The position numbers and the translations under genes were made by a program. A stretch of 64,000 bases of DNA from Geodermatophilus obscurus DSM 43160 (lineage in GTDB: Bacteria; Actinomycetota; Actinomycetes; Mycobacteriales; Geodermatophilaceae), in assembly GCF_000025345.1 (NCBI RefSeq), contig NC_013757.1, positions 868,001-932,000 on the forward strand, read 5' to 3'. Of this stretch, positions 46,064 to 54,800 are shown in pieces. The notes under the pieces were generated by a model. It saw only the letters and a list, made by a program, of their open reading frames with translations. It ran no database searches and was not told where the DNA came from. The first letter of the stretch is position 1, and every line of letters starts with the position of its first letter.

Positions 46064-49000
46064 ATGCACGGCGGCATGAAGATCTACGCTGGCGCGCCAG
46101 CGGCGGCACGCCAATACGTGGAGTTCGACCGCGGCCGGGTCGATGACTACTACCTGACCGAGGGCGCTGGAATCGCCCGCCGCTACGCGGCCGCCGGCGG
46201 GTGGGTGCAAGAGTTAGCACCGCTGGCCGGGGATGGCTACGAGGCGTGGGTGGCCGGCCTGGATCCCGACACCGGGATGGCCCGGGGGCGGCTGCGCACC
46301 GACGAGCGGGCGGTGCGGTTCGTCGAGGTGGTGGTCAACGGCCCGAAGTCGTGGTCGCTGGCCGCCGCCCTGCACCCGGACATCGCCGCCGCATACGACG
46401 CCGCCCAGGACCGCGCCGCCACCCAGATCATCGGTTGGCTGGCCCGGCACGCGACCACCCGAGTCGGGCCGCGCGGCGGGCAGGTGCAGGTGCCGGTCGA
46501 GCGCCTGGAGGCGGTGATGGTGCGGCACTACACCTCCCGAGCCGGAGATCCGCACCGACATCTGCACCTGCAGGTGGGCGCCCGGGTGTTCGCGGCCGGC
46601 CGCTGGCGGGGGCTACACACCGTGGGCGTACGCGACTTCCTCGGCGCGATTAACGGCATCGGCCACACCGCGGTGGCTACCGACCCGCAGTTCCGGGCCG
46701 CGCTGGCCGCACACGGCTACACCCCGGACGGCACTGGAGAAATACTGGAGATCGCCGAGTACGTGGGTGCGTTCAGTTCCCGGGCGGCGCAGATCGGCCG
46801 CAACCTGGACCGCTACGAGCGGGAGTGGACGGCCGCGCACCCCGGTGAGGTCCCGGGCCCGTCCCTGCGGCGCGCGTGGGATGCACGGGCGTGGGCCGAG
46901 GGCCGACCGGACAAGGTCACCCCGCAACCGGGCACCGACCTCACCGACCGGTGGGTGACCGAACTGGCCGCCCTGGATTACCGCGCCCCCGAGCGACCCG
47001 TCGCCCTGAGCCCCACGCCCATCGGCGGGCTGGACCGGGACGGGGCGGTCGAGCGTGTGCTGACCCGTCTCGCGGCCGCCCGCTCAGCATGGAACGCCGC
47101 CGATGTCCGCGGCGAGGTCGAGCAGCTGATCGCCGCCGAGGGCATCGTCGTCGACGCCTGCGCGCGGACCGAGTTGGCCGAGGACCTCACCGCCCGCGCA
47201 ATGGCGCGGTGTGTGTCGCTGCTGGAACAGGCGGGAGTTGCCGAACACATCCGGGCTTGGACCTCCCAGCCGGTGCTCGACGTCGAGGCCGACCTGACCG
47301 ACCGGCTGGCCGCTCGGAGCAGGACCGTCGCCGCTGACGTGGACGGGCCGACGCTGCCGGATGCCGTACGCGGACGGCTGGATGCGGGGCAGGCGGCGGC
47401 GGTCACCGCGCTGGCCGGCGACCAGCCCCTGGTTGTTGTCGAGGGCGCGGCCGGCGCGGGCAAGACCACCGCCCTGGCCGCCACCCGACAGCTGCTCGAG
47501 GCGGATGGGCGCCACCTGGTGGTTGTCACCCCGACGCTGAAGGCAGCCAAGGTCGCCGCTGCCGAGGTCGGTACCGCCACGGCCTCGGCGGCGTGGCTGG
47601 CCTTTCAGCACGGCTGGCGCTGGAATGACGACGGTGCCTGGACCCGGCTGACCTCCGGCCAGACCGACCCGGTCACCGGAGTGCCCTACGCCGGCCCGCA
47701 GGAGACGGCGCAGCTAACCGCGGGGGACCTGCTCGTCGTCGACGAGGCCGGGATGCTCGACCAGGACACCGCCCGGGCGCTGCTGACCGTCGCCGACGAG
47801 GCCGGAGCCCGGTTGGCGCTGCTGGGTGACCGCAACCAGCTCGCCGCGGTAGGCCGTGGCGGCGTGCTCGATCTCGCCGCCGGGCAGGTCGACCCGACAG
47901 CCCACCTGGTGCTCGACGGGGTCCACCGCTTCGTCCGCACCGACCAGACCGGACGGACGGCGCCGGACGTGGAATACGCCGAGTTGTCCTTGGCCATGCG
48001 CACCGGCGAGGACCCGGGCGCGGTCTTCAACGCGCTCATGGCCCGCGGCCACATCCGGCTGCACGCCGATTCCGCTGCGCTGCAGGCGGCGCTGGCCGCG
48101 ATGACCGCCGCACATCACCGTGAGGGCGAGCGGGTGGCCGTGGTGGTCGACACCCGCGAGCAGGCCGCCGAGCTCGGCGCCGCCATCCGGGACCGGCTGG
48201 TCGCCGACGGCCGCGTCGACGATGCTCAGGTCGCGGTCACCGACGCCGGGCAGCGCATCGGGGCCGGGGACCGGATCGCGACCCGCCGAAACGATCGCGA
48301 CCTCGGAGTAGCCAACCGCGACGTCTGGACCGTCACCGCGATCGGCCACGGCGGGGATCTGGCCGTCATCCCGGCCGATGTCACCCCGACCGACGCCGTC
48401 CCGTCCGGTGTCACCCCAGCGGGGGAGCGGGTGCTGCCCGCTGGCTATGTCACCTCGCACGTGGAGCTCGCCTACGCCAGTACCGCGCACGGCGCGCAGG
48501 GCGACACCGTCGCTGCGGCGCACCTGGTGGTCGGCGAGCACACTGGCGCGGCGGCCGCCTATGTCGGGATGACCCGCGGCCGCACCGCCAACACCGCCCA
48601 CCTGATCACCACCGACCCAGCCGACGCACGCGAGCAGTGGATCGCCGTGTTCAGCTGCGACCGGACTGACCTCGGCCCCGGCCACGCCGCGCAGCTCGCC
48701 GCCGCCGAGGCGGCCCGCTACGCCGCACCTCGCCCGCTCGGGCAGCTGCTGGCCGACCTGCACGCGGCCTGGACGGTCGAGCGGCGCTGTCTCGACCGGC
48801 TGGCCGTCTTGGAGCCGTGGTGCGACGTGCTCCGCCAGGCCGTGGCGCTGGAGGCGCCCCGCGCCGGCGAGTTGGCCCGGCTGGAGGACCGGTCCCGGCA
48901 CGTAGCTCACGCCGCTCAGCGAGCCACGCAGCGGGTGCAGGCCGCCGACACTCTCCTCGCCGAGCAGGCCGACCGCATCCGCGACGGCCTGCTAGCCGCC

Positions 49001-49690
49001 TGGGACGCCGAGCGCGGCACCGCCCGCGCTGCAGCCCGGCTGGTACTGGATGGGCCCGGCTGGTGGGGTCTCAAGCGCGCGCCCGTCGCCCGGGCCGGTG
49101 AGCAGCTGGCCGGTTGGGCCGACCGGTGGCGCCCGCATCTGCCCGGACTGCCCACCGACGTGAAGCAGCTCGCGCGGGTGGCTGACCGGGGCGACGACCG
49201 GCCCGCGCTGTGGCGGTCATTTGACGCCGTCGCCCGCCGGGCCACCGAACAGCAGCATCCAGGGCACGCTGGGCTGCATATCGCCGCCAAGGCCGCCCGG
49301 CAAGCCGATGAACAGGCCCAAGCTGCCTTGGCCGAGGCGCAGCGCCACCGCGCTGAGCGGCTCGACCCGCTCGGGCCGCTGGCCTGGGCACCCGACCCGG
49401 CCGGGCGGCTGACTGCCCTCGAGCGCTCAGTTGCCACCACCTGGCACGAGCTGGCTGCCGCCCGGGCCCGCATCGCCGACCTGCAGGCCGACCCCGCGTT
49501 CGCAGGCCAGCCGCCCGACCGGCGCACCGCCGCCCGCGACGCCTGGCGCGACCGCTACGACACCGAGCAGCACCAGCGCCGAGCCGCCACGCCGGGATCG
49601 ACCGGCTACCCCACACCTGTCCCGCGGCCCGGGTGCGAGCGCCACGGGCCACGGGCCGCGCGGGATGTCACCCCGAGCCTCGGTTGGTGA
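46064..49690 (+). CDS. MobF family conjugative relaxase-helicase
   Basis: A 1208-residue TrwC/TraI-type protein. The relaxase domain (residues 1-about 270) has candidate catalytic tyrosines in DDYYLTEG (residues 29-30) and the metal-binding triad HRHLH (His164, His166, His168). A RecD-like helicase follows with motif I EGAAGAGKTTAL (near residue 459), motif II LLVVDEAGMLD and motif VI YVGMTRGRTANTAHL. The C-terminal about 250 residues are helical and charged. It would nick at oriT and unwind the transferred strand. ATG at 46064 or 46076. No coupling protein is nearby, so transfer needs a helper. Confidence 0.9.
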   Translation: MHGGMKIYAGAPAAARQYVEFDRGRVDDYYLTEGAGIARRYAAAGGWVQELAPLAGDGYEAWVAGLDPDTGMARGRLRTDERAVRFVEVVVNGPKSWSLAAALHPDIAAAYDAAQDRAATQIIGWLARHATTRVGPRGGQVQVPVERLEAVMVRHYTSRAGDPHRHLHLQVGARVFAAGRWRGLHTVGVRDFLGAINGIGHTAVATDPQFRAALAAHGYTPDGTGEILEIAEYVGAFSSRAAQIGRNLDRYEREWTAAHPGEVPGPSLRRAWDARAWAEGRPDKVTPQPGTDLTDRWVTELAALDYRAPERPVALSPTPIGGLDRDGAVERVLTRLAAARSAWNAADVRGEVEQLIAAEGIVVDACARTELAEDLTARAMARCVSLLEQAGVAEHIRAWTSQPVLDVEADLTDRLAARSRTVAADVDGPTLPDAVRGRLDAGQAAAVTALAGDQPLVVVEGAAGAGKTTALAATRQLLEADGRHLVVVTPTLKAAKVAAAEVGTATASAAWLAFQHGWRWNDDGAWTRLTSGQTDPVTGVPYAGPQETAQLTAGDLLVVDEAGMLDQDTARALLTVADEAGARLALLGDRNQLAAVGRGGVLDLAAGQVDPTAHLVLDGVHRFVRTDQTGRTAPDVEYAELSLAMRTGEDPGAVFNALMARGHIRLHADSAALQAALAAMTAAHHREGERVAVVVDTREQAAELGAAIRDRLVADGRVDDAQVAVTDAGQRIGAGDRIATRRNDRDLGVANRDVWTVTAIGHGGDLAVIPADVTPTDAVPSGVTPAGERVLPAGYVTSHVELAYASTAHGAQGDTVAAAHLVVGEHTGAAAAYVGMTRGRTANTAHLITTDPADAREQWIAVFSCDRTDLGPGHAAQLAAAEAARYAAPRPLGQLLADLHAAWTVERRCLDRLAVLEPWCDVLRQAVALEAPRAGELARLEDRSRHVAHAAQRATQRVQAADTLLAEQADRIRDGLLAAWDAERGTARAAARLVLDGPGWWGLKRAPVARAGEQLAGWADRWRPHLPGLPTDVKQLARVADRGDDRPALWRSFDAVARRATEQQHPGHAGLHIAAKAARQADEQAQAALAEAQRHRAERLDPLGPLAWAPDPAGRLTALERSVATTWHELAAARARIADLQADPAFAGQPPDRRTAARDAWRDRYDTEQHQRRAATPGSTGYPTPVPRPGCERHGPRAARDVTPSLGW

Positions 49691-49767
49691 GCGGGGTCGC
49701 TTCCCGGCGTGCTGCCGGGCGGGGCGGGCGGGCACTGCAGGAGAACTGAGGAACAACTGAAGGATCC

Positions 49768-49801
49768 GCCGACCTCCGGCAGGTGCCTGCCGGAGGTCGG
49801 C
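49768..49801. terminator. Strong palindromic hairpin after relaxase gene
   Basis: GCCGACCTCCGGCAGG pairs perfectly with CCTGCCGGAGGTCGGC around a central TG (34 nt). It lies 78 bp after the relaxase stop, in a 325-bp gap with no credible gene. It is probably a terminator or a protein-binding palindrome. Confidence 0.6.
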
Positions 49802-50015
49802 CTCCCGCCGGACGCCACCACCGAGCACCGGCCCCGACGGCGGGCCGTCACATCGGCGGCTCTCACCTGCCCAGTCACCGGCCACAGAGACGCACCGGAG
49901 GAAAACAGGAGGTCGACCGGGAGAAGTTGGCTGTGAGCTGTCACCAATGGCCGGAAAACGACGCCTTCTACAGGTGGACAGCCCGCCAGGACCCGCCCAG
50001 CTCTCGGAGACAGCC

Positions 50016-50369
50016 ATGCCCGACCAAACCCCCGGCCCCGATCACACCGCCGAACTGCTCACCATCGCCGAAGCCGCCCTGCTGCTGCGAGCTCCGGTCG
50101 CCACGTTGCGGTACTGGCGCCACCTGGGCACCGGCCCGCACAGCTTCCGGCTCGGCCGCCGCGTCCTCTACCGCCGCGACGACCTGCGCGCCTGGATCGA
50201 TTCACGGCGCGATCAAGGCATGGCTGAGCGGGACCCGGCTCCAGAGGCGCAGATCGACGTCGGAGTCGGACCGCGGACTCTCGTGCCAGGTCCTCGACCG
50301 CGCGAGGCTGGGCGCGCTTCGACGCGGACCGAGGCGTCCTACCGGCGTGCGACCAAACCAGAGGGGTGA
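50016..50369 (+). CDS. Excisionase-like helix-turn-helix protein
   Basis: A 117-residue protein. Residues about 10-65 form a MerR/excisionase-type HTH: LLTIAEAALLLRAPVATLRYWRHL, then the wing RLGRRVLYRRDDLRAWIDSRR. Small proteins of this type serve as recombination directionality factors next to actinobacterial integrases. The C-terminal about 50 residues are polar and low-complexity. It ends 3 bp before the integrase start and is surely co-transcribed. GGAG lies 8 nt before the ATG. It probably promotes excision and may repress int. Confidence 0.8.
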   Translation: MPDQTPGPDHTAELLTIAEAALLLRAPVATLRYWRHLGTGPHSFRLGRRVLYRRDDLRAWIDSRRDQGMAERDPAPEAQIDVGVGPRTLVPGPRPREAGRASTRTEASYRRATKPEG

Positions 50370-50372
50370 GCG

Positions 50373-51485
50373 ATGGCATACAAGCGTGGGGACAAGTGGG
50401 TCGGCTTCTATCGCGACGTCGCCGGCAAGCAGCACACGAACGGGAACTTCCACCGCAAGCGGGATGCCGACCTGTGGGAGCAGGAGCAGAAGGCGGCCAT
50501 CAGGAACGACACCTGGGTCGACCCGAGTCGGTCGAAGATGACGGTAGGCCAGTGGTCCGAGACCTGGATCGCCGGCCGGGTCCACCTCAAGCCCAAGACC
50601 CTGTCGTCCTACCGGTCACTGTTGGCCACCCGTGTCCTCCCGACCTGGAACACGGTCCCGCTCACCAGGATCAGGCACAGCGACGTCGTCGCCTGGGTGG
50701 CCGCGATGCGCGCGGAACTGTCGGCGTCCAGAACCCGGCAGGCCTATCACCTGCTGTCCTCGATGCTGGACGACGCGGTAAGGGACAACCGGCTGGCGCG
50801 GAACCCGGCCACCGGGGTCGGCCTACCCCGCCTGCCGAAGTCCGACCGCCGCTACCTCACCCACCAGCAGCTCGCCGACCTGGCCGACGGCTGCGGCCCG
50901 CACCGCCTGATGGTCCTGGTGGCCGGTTACACCGGTCTCCGGTGGGGAGAGCTGACCGGCCTGCGTGCGCGCCGCGTGGAGTCGCTCAGGGGGCGCATCG
51001 ACGTCGTTGAGGCGGTCACCGAAGTTGACGGCGGGATGGTCTTCGGTACGCCGAAGACCCATCAGCACCGGTCGGTCGTGGTGCCCCGCTTCATCCGCGA
51101 GGACCTCGGCCGCCAGCTCGCCGGCAAAGCGCCGGCCGACCTGGTCTTCGCCTCCCGGGCCGGCACGCCGCTGCGGGTCCAGAACTTCCGACGCGACTGG
51201 TTCGACCGGGCGGCCCATGCCGTCGGCCTCTCGGGCCTCACCCCGCACGAGCTCCGGCACACCGCCGCATCCCTCGCCATCGCCTCCGGCGCGTCGGTGA
51301 AGGGGGTGCAGTCGATGCTGGGCCACGCCTCGGCGCAGATGACGCTGGACCGCTACGGCCACCTGTTCCCCGACGAGCTGGACGCGGTCGCCGACCGCTT
51401 GGACGCCGCTCGTGCTGACCAGGTGCTGACCGAGCCCCGACCCGACGCCCCTGTGGCCCGCATCTGGCGCGCGACTAGCCGCTGA
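50373..51485 (+). CDS. int: Tyrosine-type site-specific integrase
   Basis: A 370-residue phage-type integrase. The N-terminal arm-binding domain (KRGDKWVGFYRDVAGKQ) is followed by a SAM-like core-binding domain (residues about 60-150) and the catalytic domain. Catalytic residues are Arg in YTGLRWGEL (near 190), Lys in GTPKTHQHR, HELRHTAASLA (near 291) and the Tyr nucleophile in TLDRYGHLF (near 327). It recombines within the 3' end of tRNA-Arg, which lies 12 bp after its stop. Its last codons contain two TGCTGACC octamers that may be arm sites. Confidence 0.95.
   Translation: MAYKRGDKWVGFYRDVAGKQHTNGNFHRKRDADLWEQEQKAAIRNDTWVDPSRSKMTVGQWSETWIAGRVHLKPKTLSSYRSLLATRVLPTWNTVPLTRIRHSDVVAWVAAMRAELSASRTRQAYHLLSSMLDDAVRDNRLARNPATGVGLPRLPKSDRRYLTHQQLADLADGCGPHRLMVLVAGYTGLRWGELTGLRARRVESLRGRIDVVEAVTEVDGGMVFGTPKTHQHRSVVVPRFIREDLGRQLAGKAPADLVFASRAGTPLRVQNFRRDWFDRAAHAVGLSGLTPHELRHTAASLAIASGASVKGVQSMLGHASAQMTLDRYGHLFPDELDAVADRLDAARADQVLTEPRPDAPVARIWRATSR
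51413..51431. other. Possible integrase arm-type sites, right end
   Basis: TGCTGACC at 51413-51420 and 51424-51431, 11 bp apart, with a third near-match CGCTGACC at 51480-51487. They mirror the pair at the left end of the element. They lie inside the integrase coding sequence, so coding constraint is an alternative explanation. Confidence 0.4.
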
Positions 51486-51497
51486 CCAGCACCTTTG

Positions 51498-51573
51498 TGG
51501 TGCCCCCGGCAGGATTCGAACCTGCGACACACGGTTTAGGAAACCGATGCTCTATCCCCTGAGCTACGGGGGC
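51498..51573 (-). tRNA. tRNA-Arg (anticodon CCT)
   Basis: A complete 76-nt cloverleaf on the minus strand including an encoded CCA: 5' acceptor GCCCCCG pairs with CGGGGGC, the D-arm has AGCTCAGGGGATAGAGC, the anticodon stem-loop CGGTTTCCTAAACCG has CCT at positions 34-36, and the T-arm is GCAGGTTCGAATCCTGC. Closing pair 27-43 would be U-U, a minor oddity. It decodes AGG. Its 3' 50 bp are the right attachment site of the mobile element. Confidence 0.93.
51499..51548. repeat. attR: core repeat within tRNA-Arg
   Basis: Identical over 50 bp to 37585-37634. The tRNA stays intact on this side, as expected when a tyrosine integrase inserts into a tRNA 3' end and the integrase gene sits beside the functional tRNA. 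Confidence 0.9.
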
Positions 51574-51670
51574 TCGTCGGCGCGGGGCCGACCGGGGCGT
51601 ACCGGTCGAGGTTAGCGGGCGGGCCGCTGGACCCCGCCCCCGGCGCCCCGAGGTGGCTACCGTCGTCCCC

Positions 51671-52048
51671 GTGGTCGTCCTGCTGGTCGAGCTGGTGGTC
51701 CTGCTGGCGCTCGTCGGCCTGCTGCTCTACGCCCTGGGCGTCTGGTCCACCCGACCGGCCGTCCCGCCGGCCGCCGACCGCCGGCGGCTCACCGGCCCGC
51801 AGGCCCAGCTCGCCGACGCGGTCGCCCGTGCCCGCTGGGCGCCGGCGCACGACGAGGTCGACGGGCGGACGCGCGTGCTGCTGCGCCGCTCGTACGCGGG
51901 GGCCGACGGGCTGCCGGTCGTGCTCGAGGACCGCGTCTACACGGCCTTCGCGTCGGACGACCCGGCCTGGGAGGCGCTCTTCACCGAGGCGATGTCCGGT
52001 GCCCGGTTCCGCTGCTCGTACCTCAACGCCGAGGAGTCCGCGGGCTGA
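51671..52048 (+). CDS. Hypothetical protein with N-terminal membrane anchor
   Basis: A 125-residue protein. The first about 28 residues are one hydrophobic helix (VVLLVELVVLLALVGLLLYAL), followed by a soluble part with LADAVARARWAPAHDEVDGRTRVLLRR and VYTAFASDDPAWEALF. I recognise no family. GTG at 51671 has TACCGT 7 nt upstream, supporting a leaderless start; GTG at 51653 is the alternative. Its 3' end overlaps the convergent hydrolase frame by 112 bp. Confidence 0.65.
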   Translation: MVVLLVELVVLLALVGLLLYALGVWSTRPAVPPAADRRRLTGPQAQLADAVARARWAPAHDEVDGRTRVLLRRSYAGADGLPVVLEDRVYTAFASDDPAWEALFTEAMSGARFRCSYLNAEESAG

Positions 52049-52833
52049 CCGGCCCTGCGGGCGGCCTCCTCGACCAGCCGGACGATCGTCCGCGGCCGGT
52101 CCGACTGGGGTGCGTGCCCGGCCCACAGCAGCGGGCGGAACCGGGATCCCGGGACCAGCGGCAGGTAGCGCACCGTCTGCCCCGACGCCACCCAGTCGGC
52201 CACGCCCTGCACGAGGGTGACCGGGCAGTCGATGCGGTCCAGGCCACGCGGCACGTCGAGCAGCAGCCCCCACAGCAGGGTGCGCCAAAAGTCACGGGAG
52301 TCGGCGAAGCCCTCCCGCGCGCCGATGGCCTCCTCGGGGGACGTCGACCACGCGCGGGCCTTGAGCGGCGCGAGCAGGGTGGCGCGGCCCGGCGCCGACC
52401 GCGACAGCGGCTCGACCAGCGGTGCCGTCGTGCGCGTGACCACCCGGGCCAGGGCCATGCCGGTGCCCTGGAACGCCCGCTCACGGGGCACGTTGAGCCC
52501 CGACGGCGCGATGGCGACGACCGACCGCGCGCGGCCGCGGACGGCCAGCTCGAGCGCGACCCGGGCGCCGAGCGAGTTACCGAGCACGTGCACCGAGCCG
52601 ACGCCCGCCGCGTCGAGGGTCCGCTCGACCGCGTCGGTGATGGCGGCGACCGTGGGCCGCCGCTCCAGCACCGGGGACCGCCCCACGCCCGGCAGGTCGA
52701 CGTTGAGGACGTCGAAGCGCTCGGCGAGCAGGTCGGCGACGGCGGTGAAGTCGCGCCGTGAGCTGCCCATGCCGTGCAGCAGCAGGAGCGGTTCACCCGA
52801 GCCGGTGCGGGTCGTCGAGAGCGAGACGGTCAC
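51937..52833 (-). CDS. Alpha/beta hydrolase
   Basis: A 298-residue soluble hydrolase. LLLLHGMGSSRRDF is the oxyanion strand, VDLPGVGRSP follows, the nucleophile elbow is VLGNSLGARVALE (Ser near residue 86), and the acid and His lie in VQGVADWVASG and LLWAGHAPQSDRP. It is likely an esterase or related enzyme. The last about 35 residues extend into the convergent neighbour and look non-conserved; an earlier natural end may have been lost. Substrate unknown. Confidence 0.82.
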   Translation of the reverse strand: MTVSLSTTRTGSGEPLLLLHGMGSSRRDFTAVADLLAERFDVLNVDLPGVGRSPVLERRPTVAAITDAVERTLDAAGVGSVHVLGNSLGARVALELAVRGRARSVVAIAPSGLNVPRERAFQGTGMALARVVTRTTAPLVEPLSRSAPGRATLLAPLKARAWSTSPEEAIGAREGFADSRDFWRTLLWGLLLDVPRGLDRIDCPVTLVQGVADWVASGQTVRYLPLVPGSRFRPLLWAGHAPQSDRPRTIVRLVEEAARRAGQPADSSALRYEQRNRAPDIASVKSASQAGSSDAKAV

Positions 52834-52879
52834 CGCTTTGCCATACCCGGCGCGCGAGCCGGGCTGACGGTGACTCTGA

Positions 52880-54202
52880 TCACGCCGGGCCGCGACCCGC
52901 GCCGACCGGCGTGCCGCCGGGGGAGCCCACCCGGGACAGCGCCGTCGACAGCGCGATGGCCACCACGATGCCGATGACCGGGGGGATCCCGATGCCGAGC
53001 TCGCCGCTGAGCCAGGCGAGGAACGCGGCCACCGCGTAGGCGAGGAGGTTCGGCCACCGCACCGGGGGCGGGGCGGTGCCGGCGGGGATGCCGCGCCGCC
53101 GCCAGCGAGCGAGGAAGTCGCCGATGATGACGCCGCCCAGCGGGGGGATGAACGTGCCGAGCAGCCCCAGGTACTCGACCAGGTGGTTCTGCACGCCGGT
53201 GAGCGCGAGCACGGTGCCGATCACCGCACCGCCGATCACGAACGGGCCCTTGCTGGGACGGTCGAACAGCTCGGCGCCGGCCACCCCGAAGGCGTAGGCG
53301 GTGTCGGCGTTGCTCTTCCAGAGGTTGCCGAACAGCAGCACCAGACCCCAGCCGACCAGCCCGAGCTGGTAGAGCACGAGGACGAAGTCGCCCTCGCCGA
53401 AGGTCAGCGCCCCGATCGCGCCGAAGAACACCATGAGCCCGTTGCCGACGAGGAAGCCGATCACGCAGGCCCAGACCGCGTGCGAGCCGCGCCGCGCGAA
53501 CCGGGTCCAGTTGGGCGCCTGGGTGCCGGCGGACACGAACGTGCCGACGACGGTGGTGACCGCCACGGCGACGGCCATCGACGCCGTCGGGCGGACACCG
53601 GTCAGCCCGTCCAGGCCACCGACCTCCTGCAGTGACCGGCCGACCACCCAGAACGCCAGGACGAGGATCAACGGGGTGGAGACCAGCGACACCCAGTACA
53701 TGCCGCGGTAGCCCCAGTAGGCCGTGGCGCACATGAGCACGCTGGTCACGACCATGACCGCCGCCCGGGCGCCGTAGGAGCGCCAGCCCAGCGCCTCGGC
53801 GGTCAGGTCGCCGATGGTGCCGACAACGACGCCGTACCAGCCGATCTGCGTGCCGCCCAGCAGGATCGAGGCCAGCTTCGCGCCCCGGGTGCCCAGCGTG
53901 TAGCGGGCCATGACCACGGTGGTGAGCCCGGTCCGCGCGCCGACCCAGCCCATCACGGCCACGTAGACGCCGAGGATCAGGGAGCCGGCGAGGATGACGA
54001 GCACCAGGTCGTCGAAGGCGAACGCCGGCCCCAGCGTCGCGCCGGCCAGCATCGTCGGGGTGAAGACGGTGAAGCCGAGAAGGACCACGGCGATCGAGAA
54101 GAACGACTTCCGCGCGTGCGCCGGGACCGGCGTGACCGGGTAGTCCGGGTCGACGACCTCCGCGTCGGGGACCGGGGGAGCCGGGTGCCCGGGCGCGGTC
54201 AC
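52880..54202 (-). CDS. Cytosine/purine permease (NCS1, CodB-like)
   Basis: A 440-residue symporter with about 12 helices. TPTMLAGATLGPAFAFDDLV and LGGTQIGWYGVVVGTIGDLTAEALG match the substrate-binding helices of CodB-type NCS1 transporters, and GNLWKSNADTAYAFGVAGAEL is also conserved. The GTG start overlaps the stop of the upstream deaminase gene (GTGA), and GGGGAGGAG precedes it. The operon would import cytosine and deaminate it to uracil. Substrate assignment relies on this partnership. Confidence 0.88.
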   Translation of the reverse strand: MTAPGHPAPPVPDAEVVDPDYPVTPVPAHARKSFFSIAVVLLGFTVFTPTMLAGATLGPAFAFDDLVLVILAGSLILGVYVAVMGWVGARTGLTTVVMARYTLGTRGAKLASILLGGTQIGWYGVVVGTIGDLTAEALGWRSYGARAAVMVVTSVLMCATAYWGYRGMYWVSLVSTPLILVLAFWVVGRSLQEVGGLDGLTGVRPTASMAVAVAVTTVVGTFVSAGTQAPNWTRFARRGSHAVWACVIGFLVGNGLMVFFGAIGALTFGEGDFVLVLYQLGLVGWGLVLLFGNLWKSNADTAYAFGVAGAELFDRPSKGPFVIGGAVIGTVLALTGVQNHLVEYLGLLGTFIPPLGGVIIGDFLARWRRRGIPAGTAPPPVRWPNLLAYAVAAFLAWLSGELGIGIPPVIGIVVAIALSTALSRVGSPGGTPVGAGRGPA

Positions 54203-54696
54203 GACTCCTCCCCGATGTCCTCGAGCCACAGCTCCGGCCGCTCGGCCAGCATCCGCTCCATGAGCGCGAGGCAGTCCGGGTCGTCCAGCACGTCGACCTG
54301 CACGCCGCGCGAGCGGAGCAGCTCCTCGGAGACCTGGAAGCTGCGGTTCTCCCCGACGACGATGCGCGGGATGTCGTAGAGCAGCGCCGTCCCCGCGCAC
54401 ATGAGGCAGGGCGAGAGGGTCGTGTAGAGGACGCTGCGGCGGTAGACCGACGCCGGCAGCCGGCCGGCCCGCTCGATGCAGTCGGTCTCCCCGTGCCGGA
54501 TCGCGCTGGCCATCTGGACGCGGCGGTTCCGCCCGACGGCCAGCACCCGGTCGCCGTCCACCAGCGCCGCCCCGATCGGGACGCCGCCCTCCTCCCAGCC
54601 GATGCGTGCCTGCTCGACGGCCAGACCGAGGAGGAACCGGTCGCGCTCCTGCAGGGTCAGCTCGGACGGGACGCTGGGCAGCGGCGGTGTGGTCAC
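54199..54696 (-). CDS. Cytosine deaminase-like nucleoside/nucleobase deaminase
   Basis: A 165-residue zinc enzyme of the CDA fold resembling yeast-type cytosine deaminase. The zinc site is visible: HGETDCIE (His ligand and catalytic Glu, near residue 68) and TLSPCLMCAGTAL (two Cys ligands, near residue 96). GTG at 54696 is preceded by AGGAGGAG. It is coupled to the cytosine permease downstream and divergent from the SRPBCC gene. It converts cytosine to uracil for pyrimidine salvage. Confidence 0.88.
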   Translation of the reverse strand: MTTPPLPSVPSELTLQERDRFLLGLAVEQARIGWEEGGVPIGAALVDGDRVLAVGRNRRVQMASAIRHGETDCIERAGRLPASVYRRSVLYTTLSPCLMCAGTALLYDIPRIVVGENRSFQVSEELLRSRGVQVDVLDDPDCLALMERMLAERPELWLEDIGEES

Positions 54697-54787
54697 GGCT
54701 CCTCCTGGGGCGGGACGGCGGCGGTGCGATTCTGCAGGTCGGCCGGGTCGGCGCAGCACCGGCGTCGGGCCGCGGTGAGGACGGCGG

Positions 54788-54793
54788 CAGGAT
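54788..54793 (+). promoter_or_regulatory. -10 hexamer, leaderless promoter of SRPBCC gene
   Basis: CAGGAT lies 7 nt before the ATG at 54801. It overlaps an alternative in-frame ATG at 54792, which makes 54801 the better start. Confidence 0.5.
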
Positions 54794-54800
54794 GGTGGGC

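Larger units (their letters stand above)
37585..51548. mobile_element. Integrative mobilizable element in tRNA-Arg(CCT)
   Basis: A block of about 14 kb bounded by identical 50-bp repeats, the 3' end of a tRNA-Arg gene. It carries, from the right, a tyrosine integrase, an excisionase-like HTH gene and a MobF relaxase-helicase. Farther left are an AfsR-like regulator, two paralogous unknown genes and an MFS transporter. Composition is mixed, with visibly AT-richer stretches around 38.1 kb and 40.5-42.0 kb. No secretion system, FtsK-like translocase or replication gene is recognisable, so transfer would need helper functions. The element seems complete at both ends. Confidence 0.85.
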
